Numbered from the stretch's first letter, positions 26,533 to 36,406 are shown. The stretch: 64,000 nt of DNA from Ethanoligenens harbinense YUAN-3 (GCF_000178115.2 NC_014828.1:2555501-2619500); one strand, 5' to 3'. Notes: generated from the sequence alone by a model not told the origin. Numbers and translations: made by a program.

Positions 26533-29500
26533 ATGAAAATCAAAACCACCCGCGTATGCGCGGCAGTTTGCGCATTTTTCTTCCTGTTATCCAGTTCGGT
26601 GCCGGCATCGGCCGCCACCTCCACCGCACAGCAGTACACTGTACAGACAACAACCGGTGCCAGTATATCCGGGCTTTCCGTCACCTCGCTGATGCATACC
26701 GCATCCTCCGGGAGCGGCACACGGAAACTGGGCTACCGCAGCACCCTGTTGCAAATTCCCCACGCCGCCACGGGCGCTTCCCGCCGGTATGGGGCCGTCA
26801 GCATCCCTTCTTCCTACGACCTGCGCACGACCAATAAACTGACCCCCATCAGGGACCAGGGAATGGAGGGAGACTGCTGGGCCTATGCAGCCATCGCTTC
26901 TCTGGAATCCTTTTTGATGCCGGGCGAAGAAGACGATTTTTCCGAAAGCGACCTTGTCCAGAACGCAGGCTTCGACGCAAGTGAAAATGACGGCGGTAAC
27001 GATCTCATGGCCACGGCATACCTGGCACGCTGGAACGGTCCGCTCAATGAAGGAACCACATCGGGCGTACAAAAGCACGTGCAGAATGTGGACTGGCTGC
27101 CCAGTCGCAGCGGCTACGGCGACACAGACACGGATACCGCCATCAAGCAGGCCGTGATGAACGACGGTGCAGTTTCCACGCCCATATATATGGATGAAAA
27201 TTCCTATTATTGTGCGTCCACCTCCAGCTATTTCGACCCGCATGATGACACCGCCAATCACGCGGTGGACATCGTTGGGTGGAACGATGCATATCCGGCC
27301 TCGAATTTCACCACGACGGCGGGCGGCACGCCCGCCGGCAACGGTGCGTTCCTGTGCCGCAATAGTTGGGGAACCAGTTGGGGAGACAGCGGCTATTTCT
27401 ATGTTTCCTATTATGATAAGTCCCTCGGCCAGTCGGAAAGCGCGGTCTTCGACAGCGCAGAATCCACCGACAACTACAACCGGAATTATCAGTACGACCC
27501 GCTGGGCCTAGTGGGTGAGATCGGGATGTCGGGCTCCGGTACACAGTGGATGGCCAACGTGTTCACTGCATCGGACAATGACAGCCTCGCCGCCATGGGC
27601 TTCTATACGCTCATCCCCTCCACATCCTATAATCTCTACATCATTCCGAACTACACCGGATCGCTCACCAACGCCACACTGGTCGCATCCGGCACCGTTG
27701 CGGACGCCGGCTATCATACCGCCGCTCTTTCCAACCAGGTGGCGCTGACAAGCGGCAAACAGTTTGCGGTGGAAGTGGAGTTCGTCGGCCAGGGCGGCGT
27801 GATCCCCATTGAGGGCCCGGTCAGCGGCTATTCCTCACAGGCTACGGCATCCTCGGGACAGAGCTTTGTCTCGGACAACGGCACCGACTGGGAAGACACC
27901 ACCGCCATTGATCTGGCCGCCGCGCAGGATCCCAGCAGCGGTTCCGCGCAATTCATCCAGTCGGGCAGCAACTCAAATCTCAATGTCTGCCTGAAAGCGT
28001 TCACCATTCCGCTGACCCTCTCCGGCAGCACCCTGAATGCCAATGCGACCTATTACGGCGGTATCCCGGTAGGAGGCACCGCCGCGGCGCACGCGGGATT
28101 AAAACAGGTCACGGTTTCCGCCGACGGCAAAGCGCTCCAGACCCTGCCGGAAACCGGAATCAGCGCCGATTTCTCCTATACCATCCCGGCGGGAACACTG
28201 TCGTCCGGCACCCACAGCATTACCGTAACCGCGACTGATACCGGCAACAGCACCGTGCAGCAGACCACTTCGATCGTGGTCGGCGCGCCGCAGACCACGA
28301 TCGACACACTGGCTGTCGATTCCTCGGGGGACGGCGGCTGGACGGTCGCCGGCTGGTCTGTGGCCCCATCCGGCATTGCATCCAATGTCATCTATATAGA
28401 TAAGGGCACCGCCAATGAAAAGCAATATTCTGCGGCGTTCACCTCCCGCCCGGACGTACAGAAGAACATTTACCCCAACGGAAACTATCCGAACGGCGCA
28501 AACAGCGGGTTTTCCGTGAGCATCCCGGCCGACAACCTGACGGTAGGCACACACACCGTCACCGTAGCGGCAAACGCACAAAACGGTTCCACCCAGTTGA
28601 CGACGCGAAGTATGGACGTCGGTCCCGCTTCCCTCACGACCATCGACACTCCCGCAAACGGGTCGGCTCTGGCAGGGGTGATAACCGTTTCCGGCTGGGC
28701 GCTCAACCACGCAGGCATCAACCGGGTGGACGCCTACCTGTACAACAGCAGTGGAACGCCCACGCCCATCGGCTCCGTTCCGGCCGAAGATATGACCGAC
28801 CGCACGGATGTCGCCGGCGCTTATGCGCAGGCTGGCTATCTGGGACTGAACGCAGCCGGATACACGATCCAATATGATACATCCGCCCTGCCTGCCGGCA
28901 ACTACACGCTGGTCGTCGCCGGCATCGGCAACGACGGCAGCGTACAGTGGGCCTCAAGAGGCATTACGTTGGGTACCCTTCCCGCACAAACCCGCATCGA
29001 CACACCGGCAAACAATACTTACGTAACCGGGAATCATTTCACCGTTTCCGGCTGGGCACTCAACTCCAGCGGCATCCAGCGCGTGGACATCTATGCATAT
29101 GATCCTTCCAACAAGCCGCACCAGCTCGGCTCCGTCTCCTCCGACGCCCTGTCGGCGCGGATAGATGTGGCCGACGCGTTCCCCGCTTACGGCACATGCA
29201 ACAGCGGCTACAGCCTTTCCGCAAGCACAACGGGTCTGCCCGCCGGCATCTATACGCTGGCTGTCGCCGGCATCGGCAAAGACGGCAGCGTGCAGTGGAC
29301 TTCCCGGTCGCTTACTATCGGCCCTGCTCCGCAGACCTGCATCGACGCGCCTGGCAACGGCGATTATGTGACCGGGCAGAACGTCACCATCTCGGGCTGG
29401 GCGCTCAACCATTCCGGCATTCAGCGCGTAGACGTCTATGCCTACGACCAATCCCACACGCCGCATAAGCTCGGTTCCATCCTGTCCGACAACATGACCA

Positions 29501-30015
29501 ACCGTTCGGATGTTGCCGGTGCCTTCCCCGCCTATGGCATGCTAAACAGCGGCTACAGCCTTTCCGTGAGCACGGCCGATCTGCCTGCCGGCACGTATAA
29601 CCTGGCTGTCGCCGGCATCGGCAACGACGGCGATGTGCAGTGGGCTTCCCGGCTAATCACCATCGGCCCTGCTCCGCAAACTCACATTGACGCGCCGACA
29701 TCCGGCGCCCGCGTGTCGGGGCAAAGTTTCACCGTTTCCGGCTGGGCGCTCAACCATTCCGGCATTCAGCGCGTAGACGTCTATGTCTACGACCACTCCA
29801 ACACGCCGCATAAGCTCGGTTCCGTCCTGTCCGACGACATGACCAACCGTTCGGATGTAGCCGGTGCCTTCCCCGCCTACGGCATGCTGAACAGCGGCTA
29901 CAGCCTAACGGTCAGCATGGCCAGCCTGCCCACCGGTACGTATAACCTGGCTGTCGCCGGCATCGGCAACGATGGCGATGTACAGTGGGCTTCCACGAGC
30001 ATCAGCGTAAATTGA
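26533..30015 (+). CDS. Secreted papain-like cysteine protease with tandem Ig-like repeats
   Basis: 1160 residues, exported (signal peptide about 1-27, ending ASA). The C1A peptidase domain (about 90-310) has a complete catalytic set: Gln109 and Cys115 in DQGMEGDCWAYA, His243 in NHAVDIVGW, Asn277 in CRNSWGTSWG. A lectin-like beta domain follows (about 320-480). The C-terminal half is Ig-like: one divergent unit (about 600-700) and four tandem units of about 115 residues, each carrying a motif like VSGWALNHSGIQRVDVY and ending AGIGNDGDVQW. There is no sorting signal, so it is probably free or wall-bound through the repeats. The ATG at 26533 opens the signal peptide. Substrate unknown. Confidence 0.88.
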   Translation: MKIKTTRVCAAVCAFFFLLSSSVPASAATSTAQQYTVQTTTGASISGLSVTSLMHTASSGSGTRKLGYRSTLLQIPHAATGASRRYGAVSIPSSYDLRTTNKLTPIRDQGMEGDCWAYAAIASLESFLMPGEEDDFSESDLVQNAGFDASENDGGNDLMATAYLARWNGPLNEGTTSGVQKHVQNVDWLPSRSGYGDTDTDTAIKQAVMNDGAVSTPIYMDENSYYCASTSSYFDPHDDTANHAVDIVGWNDAYPASNFTTTAGGTPAGNGAFLCRNSWGTSWGDSGYFYVSYYDKSLGQSESAVFDSAESTDNYNRNYQYDPLGLVGEIGMSGSGTQWMANVFTASDNDSLAAMGFYTLIPSTSYNLYIIPNYTGSLTNATLVASGTVADAGYHTAALSNQVALTSGKQFAVEVEFVGQGGVIPIEGPVSGYSSQATASSGQSFVSDNGTDWEDTTAIDLAAAQDPSSGSAQFIQSGSNSNLNVCLKAFTIPLTLSGSTLNANATYYGGIPVGGTAAAHAGLKQVTVSADGKALQTLPETGISADFSYTIPAGTLSSGTHSITVTATDTGNSTVQQTTSIVVGAPQTTIDTLAVDSSGDGGWTVAGWSVAPSGIASNVIYIDKGTANEKQYSAAFTSRPDVQKNIYPNGNYPNGANSGFSVSIPADNLTVGTHTVTVAANAQNGSTQLTTRSMDVGPASLTTIDTPANGSALAGVITVSGWALNHAGINRVDAYLYNSSGTPTPIGSVPAEDMTDRTDVAGAYAQAGYLGLNAAGYTIQYDTSALPAGNYTLVVAGIGNDGSVQWASRGITLGTLPAQTRIDTPANNTYVTGNHFTVSGWALNSSGIQRVDIYAYDPSNKPHQLGSVSSDALSARIDVADAFPAYGTCNSGYSLSASTTGLPAGIYTLAVAGIGKDGSVQWTSRSLTIGPAPQTCIDAPGNGDYVTGQNVTISGWALNHSGIQRVDVYAYDQSHTPHKLGSILSDNMTNRSDVAGAFPAYGMLNSGYSLSVSTADLPAGTYNLAVAGIGNDGDVQWASRLITIGPAPQTHIDAPTSGARVSGQSFTVSGWALNHSGIQRVDVYVYDHSNTPHKLGSVLSDDMTNRSDVAGAFPAYGMLNSGYSLTVSMASLPTGTYNLAVAGIGNDGDVQWASTSISVN
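28630..30012 (+). repeat. Four tandem Ig-like domain repeats, period about 345 bp
   Basis: In-frame units start near 28630, 28981, 29326 and 29671. The last two are the most alike, indicating recent duplication or gene conversion. Each encodes IDxP..., SGWALNxSGIxRVD, a D(V/I)A.AF/AYAxYG block and AGIG(N/K)DG.VQW. Confidence 0.85.
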
Positions 30016-30417
30016 CCTTCCCATGCGCAGCAAACATCTTCTGCATGGGCTCCCGCACCGGGCTGCTTTCCGGTGCGGGAGTTTTTTTTATGGGTTGTTC
30101 ATTTGTTTCCTATCCGCCCGTCACAGTAGGCGCTCATAACGTAATGGGCACGGCTTCGTACATACCAACGCGGCATCTTCCGCAAACGCACATGATATTC
30201 CGTTTTTCACACAGCAGCTTCGACCCGTTTGTACCGATATGTCCGATTGGCTTTTTTATTGCTTGCACACACAGATCGTCTCCGAACGAGACTGCCATAG
30301 ACTTTCAGGTATAAGCAAGAGCAGCCGGGATCATCCCGTAAAAAAATCTCCATCGCCCTGTTTACAGGCAATAGAGAAAAATAAGAGCAGCGTGCGCAAG
30401 TCAAACCCCAAAACAGA
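30016..30417. other. Intergenic region with a strong terminator
   Basis: CTCCCGCACCGG (30050-30061) pairs with CCGGTGCGGGAG (30070-30081), followed by a T-run, ending the protease transcript. The remaining 330 bases hold no gene I can support. Confidence 0.7.
30050..30089 (+). terminator. Terminator of the protease gene
   Basis: Perfect 12-bp stem with an 8-nt loop and seven T residues. Confidence 0.9.
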
Positions 30418-31791
30418 TTACGTCGGCGTTTCAACGACCAGTTGACCATTTTTAAAAATATACTGTACGCCATATTGAGGTAAAAAGCTGCCGCACAATT
30501 CGATTGCCAGACGTTCCGGATGCAGGCTGTGAAGCGGTATGGTCACCGTCGCGTTCAGACGCTCCGCCAAATACTTCAGATTCTTCGGAAACGCATGCCC
30601 GCTGCAGTAAATGGGTACGGTGTCGATCCCAAGAAAGCTTACAAAATCCCGAAAGGAAGGATCTCTGGGATCGTAAATTCCAAGCGGTGTGCCACCCGTA
30701 TGGATGTAAAGCCCGTCATGTAACCGGAACCGAAGCAGATCCAAACTGTTTTGATAGGTGTTTTGCAGCGCGAACAGATGCGGATCGTGATTGATTTCAT
30801 CCACATCAATCCAGTGCCACGCATTCTGCAAAACGTCCGGGGACATGGTCTGGTGCCCGCCGGAAAATACCCGGAAACGCCGCGCGCACCCCATTTTCTC
30901 CGCAACGAACGCCGTCCTCGGGTCTAGCACCAGGGTACGCCCGTTTCGGATCGCCGCGTCCATCGCCGCGTCGATCCGCTCGACATTACGGGGATAGAGA
31001 TTGATTACGACAAGCCCCTTTGCTCTGGCGATCAGCGCCGCCATCCGTTCACGGACGCCGTCTTCCGTGATAACGTCCGGCGGTAGCTTGCTGTCCGCTT
31101 TAATAGGTAATGGAGTTTCCTCCCGGCCGCGCAGGGCCGTCCCTTCCACCAGCGCCACATCAATTCCCAATGTCCGGGCAGTCTCCGCCATGCGCCGTGT
31201 TTTTTCGGGATGCCTGCCATGCAGACGCACATCCCCCGTATACAGCAGGCGAACATCCGGCGCGGCGATATGCAATGCGCACGCGCCCGGCACGTCGTGA
31301 TCCACCTCCAGAAACTTCACCGTGAACGGGCCCCACGCGACCGGTTTTGTCGTGTCAACCGCTTGAATCTGCGGGTTCCATTCCGTCCCGTCTTCCACAA
31401 AATGCAGCGCCTCATATAAGGTTCGAGACGGTTCGGAAAGAAAAACGGGGACAGACGGGCTCAACAGGCTCAGAGCCCCCATATGGTCGATATGCAGATG
31501 CGTGATACATACTGCGGTTTTGCCGTCCGCCTCGGCCGGGCGCAACGGCAGCCCTTCGATGTCTTCCGCCCGATAAAGGCCACTGATGGGCTTGAGACGC
31601 CTGAGTGTGAGAAAATCCCGGACAATCTGTTCGGATTTCATATGAATTCCATAGCGCAGGATGCCGCTTGTTTTTGTTTCGATGATTCCAAAATCGAAAA
31701 CGATACGGAAATCACCGTGTTCAAGAGAAACAATTGTGCCTCCGATCGTACTCAGGCCGCCCCAAAACCGGATCCTTGTTTTTTCCTGCAT
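30418..31791 (-). CDS. Metallo-beta-lactamase-fold hydrolase, RNase J-like
   Basis: 457 residues. The metal motif HxHxDH is at residues 98-103 (THLHIDHMGAL), with further ligands likely in LEVDHDVPGA and LLYTGDVRLH. A later region (GLVVINLYPRNVERID, LYIHTGGTPLG, YCSGHAFPKNL, IPLHSLHPE) resembles the beta-CASP/RNase J architecture. It is about 100 residues shorter than RNase J and lacks its C-terminal domain. It is the last gene of an ABC-transporter operon, after a hairpin-bearing 79-base gap. The context suggests it hydrolyses the imported compound or a derivative, but nuclease activity cannot be excluded. Confidence 0.75.
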   Translation of the reverse strand: MQEKTRIRFWGGLSTIGGTIVSLEHGDFRIVFDFGIIETKTSGILRYGIHMKSEQIVRDFLTLRRLKPISGLYRAEDIEGLPLRPAEADGKTAVCITHLHIDHMGALSLLSPSVPVFLSEPSRTLYEALHFVEDGTEWNPQIQAVDTTKPVAWGPFTVKFLEVDHDVPGACALHIAAPDVRLLYTGDVRLHGRHPEKTRRMAETARTLGIDVALVEGTALRGREETPLPIKADSKLPPDVITEDGVRERMAALIARAKGLVVINLYPRNVERIDAAMDAAIRNGRTLVLDPRTAFVAEKMGCARRFRVFSGGHQTMSPDVLQNAWHWIDVDEINHDPHLFALQNTYQNSLDLLRFRLHDGLYIHTGGTPLGIYDPRDPSFRDFVSFLGIDTVPIYCSGHAFPKNLKYLAERLNATVTIPLHSLHPERLAIELCGSFLPQYGVQYIFKNGQLVVETPT

Positions 31792-31870
31792 GTCATTTCT
31801 CCTATAAAATACAGAGGCATGGCTTACAGCCTTGCCCCTGTGCCGATCCCTTTATGATCTGTCCGGAAAC

Positions 31871-33226
31871 TCAGCTTTTGGCGTCATCCAGAGCTTTCTG
31901 ATAATTGTCCGCGGCGGTTTTCAGCCCATCGTTCACCGAGGCCTTACCCAGCATAACCGTTTGGATATCGGTGGTGAGCTTGTTGTTCGCATTGTCGGAA
32001 CCGTTCAGACGGGTGAGAAAATAACCCGCGCCGAACTGATCTACAGCGGCGCTGTAGACCGGGTTCTGCTGGACAAAGCTTTTCCATGTGCTGTCGTTCA
32101 GGGCGGAGGTACGCACCGGCACATATCCGGTTTTTTCCGCCCATTGAATGGTCTGGTCTTTATCAGTCAGATATTTGATGAACTCCCACGCGGCCAGCTT
32201 TTGCTGCGAGGAGACGGACGAGAAAACGACCAGATTGGTGCCCATGAACGGCACCGCCGATTTTTTGCCCTTGGGAAGCGGAGCGGTAGCCCAGTTAAAT
32301 TTGCCTTTCGCGCCGCTGGCAATAAAGCTCATGCCCGCACAGGAGCCGAACGCCATCGCCACGTCGCCGCGTGTGAAGACGTTGGAGATATACTGGTCCT
32401 CATTGGCCATGCGCGCCTCGCTGCTCTGGAACAGGTCATTGAGGTAGCTCAGCGCGGTTTTACCCTCGGTAGAATTGAATTTGACCTTCCCGGTGCTGTC
32501 GTCCACAAAGGTGCCGCCCGCCTGCTGGAGGAAAGACGGGAAATCGACCATGCCGAGGGAGTTTTCAAATCCGACGCCAATAACTTTTCGCCCATTGATG
32601 GTGGTGGTCAATTTCTTGGCATCGTTGGTCAGGTCATCCCAGGTTTTGGGAGCGGAAAGACCGAACTGGTTGAAGTAATCGGTGTTGTAAAACAGGATCT
32701 CGGTGCTTTTATTGAACGGCAGAGAATACAGTTTGCCGTTCCAGGTGTTGGAATCGCGGAAGACCTTGACAAAATCATTGTAACTCGTACTGGAAAGGCC
32801 GACGGTCTTGTTATCTTTATACGGGGTGAGGTCGGTGATGAGGTTGTTCTGGATGTAATCAGTCTCCCAGTCTTCATACGCCTGCGCCATCGCCGGGGAG
32901 GTGTGCGCCTTGGCCGCGGCCATCAGCTTTTGCTGGAGGTCGGTGTAACCGCCCTGCGCCACGAGATTGACGGTGACGTTCTTGTTCTGGGCCATGAAAT
33001 CGCTTGCAAGCTGTTTGAGCTCGGCAGCCTGCGCGCCCGTCATGGCGTGCCAGAAGTCGATGGTGACCGGACCGGTGATCTTGGTGTCCACCGAAACGGT
33101 GCCGCTTGTGGTGCCTCCCGTCTGAGATTTGCACGCCGTGGCGCCCAGCGCCAGCGCGACGGCCAGCACGGCGGCCACAACGCCTTTTGCCCTTTTGCTT
33201 TTCAGGAACTGCATCTGCTTTTTCAT
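31871..33226 (-). CDS. Extracellular solute-binding lipoprotein of a carbohydrate-type ABC transporter
   Basis: 451 residues. Signal peptide with lipobox GATAC places it on the outer membrane face. The body follows the family-1 solute-binding pattern (TIDFWHAMTGAQAAELKQLASDF, SLPFNKSTEILFYNTDYF, GDVAMAFGSCAGMSFI, AWEFIKYLTD), which covers sugars and glycerol-3-phosphate. A GGAGG site supports the start at 33226. It is fourth in the operon ATPase-permease-permease-binding protein-hydrolase. A small hairpin (31814-31837) after its stop may stabilise the upstream message. Substrate not identifiable from sequence. Confidence 0.9.
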   Translation of the reverse strand: MKKQMQFLKSKRAKGVVAAVLAVALALGATACKSQTGGTTSGTVSVDTKITGPVTIDFWHAMTGAQAAELKQLASDFMAQNKNVTVNLVAQGGYTDLQQKLMAAAKAHTSPAMAQAYEDWETDYIQNNLITDLTPYKDNKTVGLSSTSYNDFVKVFRDSNTWNGKLYSLPFNKSTEILFYNTDYFNQFGLSAPKTWDDLTNDAKKLTTTINGRKVIGVGFENSLGMVDFPSFLQQAGGTFVDDSTGKVKFNSTEGKTALSYLNDLFQSSEARMANEDQYISNVFTRGDVAMAFGSCAGMSFIASGAKGKFNWATAPLPKGKKSAVPFMGTNLVVFSSVSSQQKLAAWEFIKYLTDKDQTIQWAEKTGYVPVRTSALNDSTWKSFVQQNPVYSAAVDQFGAGYFLTRLNGSDNANNKLTTDIQTVMLGKASVNDGLKTAADNYQKALDDAKS

Positions 33227-33268
33227 GTTTACCTCCTGTTTTCGCAACGATTCGAACAACGGGTATTC

Positions 33269-34093
33269 CTACCCCTTTATACCCACGCGCGCCACCCCGT
33301 TGATGACATATTTCTGTAAGATCAGAAACAACACCACCATCGGCAGAATAATCATGGTAGACGCAGCCATAAGTAACTCATAATGGATACCGGTTTCCGT
33401 ACTGAACGCCGTGAGGCCGACCGGAAGCGTACGCATCGTATCGGAATTGGTGGCGATAAGCGGCCAGAGAAAATCGTTCCAGCTGCCGATCACTTTGAGG
33501 AGGAGGATGGTGATAAGCGCGGGTTTCACCATCGGAAGCAGAATAGCCGTCAGGTAACGGAAATTCCGGCAGCCGTCCACCCGCGCGGCATACCCCAGCT
33601 CCTTTGGCACGGCCAGAAAGAACTGGCGCAGCAGAAAAATGGAAAAAATACTGGCGCACCACGGCACGATCAGGCCCGGGTACGTGTCCACCCAGCCCAG
33701 ATTGGCAATGGTGACGAAATTGGGAATCATCAGCACCTCGCCGGGCACCATCATGGTTCCGAGCAATAAAGCGAACAGGATGTCCCGTCCGTAGAACTTT
33801 AGATTGGAAAAGGCATACGCCGCCAGAATGGTGGTGACCAGTTCACCGACCGTGCCCAGCCCCGTAACGATCACGCTGTTGAGCAGATAACGCGGAAACG
33901 GGGCCGATTGCCAGGCCGTTACATAATTCCACCACTGAAATGGGTTGGGAAACCATTGCGGAGGCATCACCATCACATCGCCCGGCGACTTGAACGAGGT
34001 GCTCAGCATCCACACAAAAGGGAGCAGCATCAGAATCGCCCCCAGGATCAGCAAAAAATAGATGCATGCCTTTGAAAGCGCCTGTTTAACCAT
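33269..34093 (-). CDS. Carbohydrate ABC transporter permease (MalG/UgpE type)
   Basis: 274 residues with six predicted membrane helices and the inner-membrane permease loop EAA-like motif (ELGYAARVDGCRNFRYLTAILLPMVKPAL), which contacts the ATPase. The N-terminal helix LGAILMLLPFVWML and the PxxW motif (MPPQWFPNPFQWWNYV) are typical. The start at 34093 overlaps the preceding permease stop by 8 bases, and AGGAAGG lies upstream. Confidence 0.92.
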   Translation of the reverse strand: MVKQALSKACIYFLLILGAILMLLPFVWMLSTSFKSPGDVMVMPPQWFPNPFQWWNYVTAWQSAPFPRYLLNSVIVTGLGTVGELVTTILAAYAFSNLKFYGRDILFALLLGTMMVPGEVLMIPNFVTIANLGWVDTYPGLIVPWCASIFSIFLLRQFFLAVPKELGYAARVDGCRNFRYLTAILLPMVKPALITILLLKVIGSWNDFLWPLIATNSDTMRTLPVGLTAFSTETGIHYELLMAASTMIILPMVVLFLILQKYVINGVARVGIKG

Positions 34094-35018
34094 GACCGTT
34101 TCCTTCCTCCGCCACCGCGTATTTTTTCGTTTTCCACGGAAAACCGCCGCTTCCAAACTTCAACTGGATCAGCGTAAAAACAAAGATGACCAGAAACAGA
34201 ACATAGGCTGCGGCCGATGCCACGCCGAAATTCCAGCTGCCATAGAATTTGGAATAAATATAGTAGACCATCGTTTCCGCACTGCCGGCCGGTCCCATCT
34301 GGCCGCCGAACAAGGCGTACACTTCGTCGAATACTTTAAATGAACTAATGATGGCAATGATGGAAACGAACAGCGTAGTGCCGGACAGAAGCGGAACCGT
34401 CAGACGCTTGAAGCGCTGCCAGCCGAATGCGCCGTCGATGCGCGCCGCCAGATAATACCGCTCGTCGATATTCTGCAGCCCAGCCAGAAAGATCACGATG
34501 TTATATCCAAGCCCTTTCCAGATTGCCAGAATGACCAGCGCCGGCATGGCGAAATTGGGATCAGTCAGCCATTTGACTGCCGGGATGCCCACCAGCTCCA
34601 GAAAATAATTGAGCAGACCGTACTGGGAATGGAAAATCCAGCGCCAGACGATGGAAATTGCCACCACAGAGGTGACAAACGGCAGAAAGAAAACGGTGCG
34701 GAACAATGCGCGAAAGCGGATCTTCTGGTTGAGCAAACAGGCGATCAGCAGCGAAAGCACAATGGAAATCGGCACCACGCCGACCACAAACAGGAACGTA
34801 TTGCCCATCGAGCGCCAGAACTCCGGATCACGAAAAATATAGGCATAATTGTCCAATCCATAACGGGAAACCACATCGGTGAAATAATTGTATTTCGTAT
34901 AAAAACTCATTAAAAAGGAGCGAACGATTGGATAAATCTTGAATACGACCAGAATCACCATGGCTGGCATCAGATATAGCGCCGCCCTGGCCGTCGTACG
35001 CATCCTGCTTTCATACAT
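34086..35018 (-). CDS. Carbohydrate ABC transporter permease (MalF/UgpA type)
   Basis: 310 residues with six membrane helices. The coupling motif is at YYLAARIDGAFGWQRFKRLTVPLL, and AMVILVVFKIYPIVRSFLMSFY is the first helix. It pairs with the MalG-type protein to form the channel. I start at MYESRM because it overlaps the ATPase stop by 8 bases and GGGGTGGG lies upstream. A longer in-frame version would extend deep into the ATPase gene. Confidence 0.92.
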   Translation of the reverse strand: MYESRMRTTARAALYLMPAMVILVVFKIYPIVRSFLMSFYTKYNYFTDVVSRYGLDNYAYIFRDPEFWRSMGNTFLFVVGVVPISIVLSLLIACLLNQKIRFRALFRTVFFLPFVTSVVAISIVWRWIFHSQYGLLNYFLELVGIPAVKWLTDPNFAMPALVILAIWKGLGYNIVIFLAGLQNIDERYYLAARIDGAFGWQRFKRLTVPLLSGTTLFVSIIAIISSFKVFDEVYALFGGQMGPAGSAETMVYYIYSKFYGSWNFGVASAAAYVLFLVIFVFTLIQLKFGSGGFPWKTKKYAVAEEGNGHG

Positions 35019-36126
35019 TCGCGCCCACCCCTTTTTCACGGGAAGAAATACGCTCACCTTTTGCATTAAAAAGCAGGCCTTTCCCTTTTTTGACGGCAAG
35101 CCGTACGTGATCGCCCGATTTTGCTTCCCAATCGGAAGGCATCAGCGCACGCACCGGGGTCTTCCCGGCTTTTGCGTAAAGCAGGTTGTCCCGGCCGGAC
35201 CGGGTGAGCATAGTGCAAATCAGGTCCAGCCCGCCGGTTTCCCCGCCCGGCACGAAATCTTCCGGCCGGATGCCGACCACGATCTCTTCTCCTTCCGTCA
35301 GGCCCTCGGGCAGTTTACTGCTGTAGGTAAACGCTTCGCCCGTATCCGACAGGCACAAGACGTTTTCTTTGGTGCGGGTGCAGGTCAGAAAATTGATCGG
35401 CGGGTTCCCCAAAAAGGACGCAACAAACCGGTTCACAGGATCTTGATAGATCGCATTGGGCAACCCCGCCTGCTGAAGCTTTCCCTCATTCATCACGAGG
35501 ATACGGTCAGAAATGCTCATTGCTTCTTCCTGGTCGTGTGTGATAAACAAGGTTGTCACACCGGTTTCGTCATGCAGCCGCCGGATCTCCTCCCGCATTT
35601 CCAGGCGCAGCCTTGCGTCCAGGTTGGAAAGCGGTTCATCCAGAAGCAGAAGACGAGGTTTTTTGACCAGCGCCCGTGCGATAGCCACACGTTGCTGCTG
35701 CCCGCCTGAGAGCTGATCCGGTTTACGGTCCAGTAGATGTTCCACCTTCACCACCCTGGCAATTTCCAGCGCCTGTCCCTCGGCAACCTTTCGGGGAACT
35801 TTTTTCATATTCAGAGGAAACAGGATGTTCTTCATAACCGTCATATGCGGATAGAGCGCATAGTTCTGAAAAACCATGCCAATCTCCCGTTTCTCCGGTT
35901 CTATTTTGTTCATCCGTTTATCGTCAAAATAGAGATTGCCGCTTGTGGGCGTATACAGACCCGCCAGTATAAAAAAGGTGGATGTTTTGCCGCAGCCGCT
36001 GGGCCCGAGCAAACAAACCATCTCTCCGGTATCAATGGAGAAAGACAAATGATCGACCGCGAAAACGTCTCCGAATTTCAGTGTGATATCATCCAAACGT
36101 ATACCCATCCGCGTCATTCCTTTCAT
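35011..36126 (-). CDS. Carbohydrate ABC transporter ATPase (MalK/UgpC type)
   Basis: About 371 residues. Walker A GPSGCGKTS, Q-loop FQNYALYPHM, signature LSGGQQQRVAIARAL, Walker B LLLLDEPLSNLD and switch His in FITHDQEEAM are all present. After residue ~240 a C-terminal TOBE-type regulatory domain follows (IVVGIRPEDFV). It powers the two downstream permeases and is the first gene of the operon, an uncommon order. Starts at 36126 (GAAGGA upstream) or 36108 (AAAGGA upstream) are both reasonable. Confidence 0.93.
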   Translation of the reverse strand: MKGMTRMGIRLDDITLKFGDVFAVDHLSFSIDTGEMVCLLGPSGCGKTSTFFILAGLYTPTSGNLYFDDKRMNKIEPEKREIGMVFQNYALYPHMTVMKNILFPLNMKKVPRKVAEGQALEIARVVKVEHLLDRKPDQLSGGQQQRVAIARALVKKPRLLLLDEPLSNLDARLRLEMREEIRRLHDETGVTTLFITHDQEEAMSISDRILVMNEGKLQQAGLPNAIYQDPVNRFVASFLGNPPINFLTCTRTKENVLCLSDTGEAFTYSSKLPEGLTEGEEIVVGIRPEDFVPGGETGGLDLICTMLTRSGRDNLLYAKAGKTPVRALMPSDWEAKSGDHVRLAVKKGKGLLFNAKGERISSREKGVGANV

Positions 36127-36331
36127 GGTTGAGGTCCTTCGGACCAGTATTACAGAATAACACATATTTTTCATGCTTGTGTCTAGAAAGGATATAGCCC
36201 ACATAAAACTTATGTAAATATTTTGTAATTTCTCACATCAAGGCGCCACCCGCATACAAAAAGGACTATTAGAATCATCCGCGCACAACGATTCTGGCCG
36301 AATAAAAGGAAATTTTCTGTTTGACAAAGCG

Positions 36332-36376
36332 AAAAAATCCCCGCAAACCTTGTTTTGATGTAGGTTTGCGGGGATT
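36332..36376 (-). terminator. Terminator downstream of the tRNA-like fragment
   Basis: A 15-bp stem AATCCCCGCAAACCT (36336-36350) with AGGTTTGCGGGGATT (36362-36376) and a minus-strand T-run. It follows the tRNA 3' fragment on the same strand. The rest of the gap 36127-36504 has nothing else I can name. Confidence 0.8.
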
Positions 36377-36382
36377 ATAAAC

Positions 36383-36406
36383 TGGTGCGCGCTAAGGAAC
36401 TCGAAC
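36383..36406 (-). other. tRNA 3'-end fragment, candidate attachment site copy 1
   Basis: On the minus strand this reads the end of a tRNA: T-loop GTTCGAG, then TTCCTTAGCGCGCACCA with an encoded CCA, followed by a terminator. The 5' half and the paired T-stem strand are missing, so it is not a working tRNA. The same 24 bases, with two differences, recur at 53726-53749 in the same orientation. Confidence 0.6.

Noticed and set aside
28630-30012. CRISPR-like or other DNA repeat array
   Set aside because: Repeats are 345 bp, in frame and encode protein domains.
36383-36406. Functional tRNA gene
   Set aside because: Only the 3' end is present; the T-stem partner strand and the 5' half are missing.
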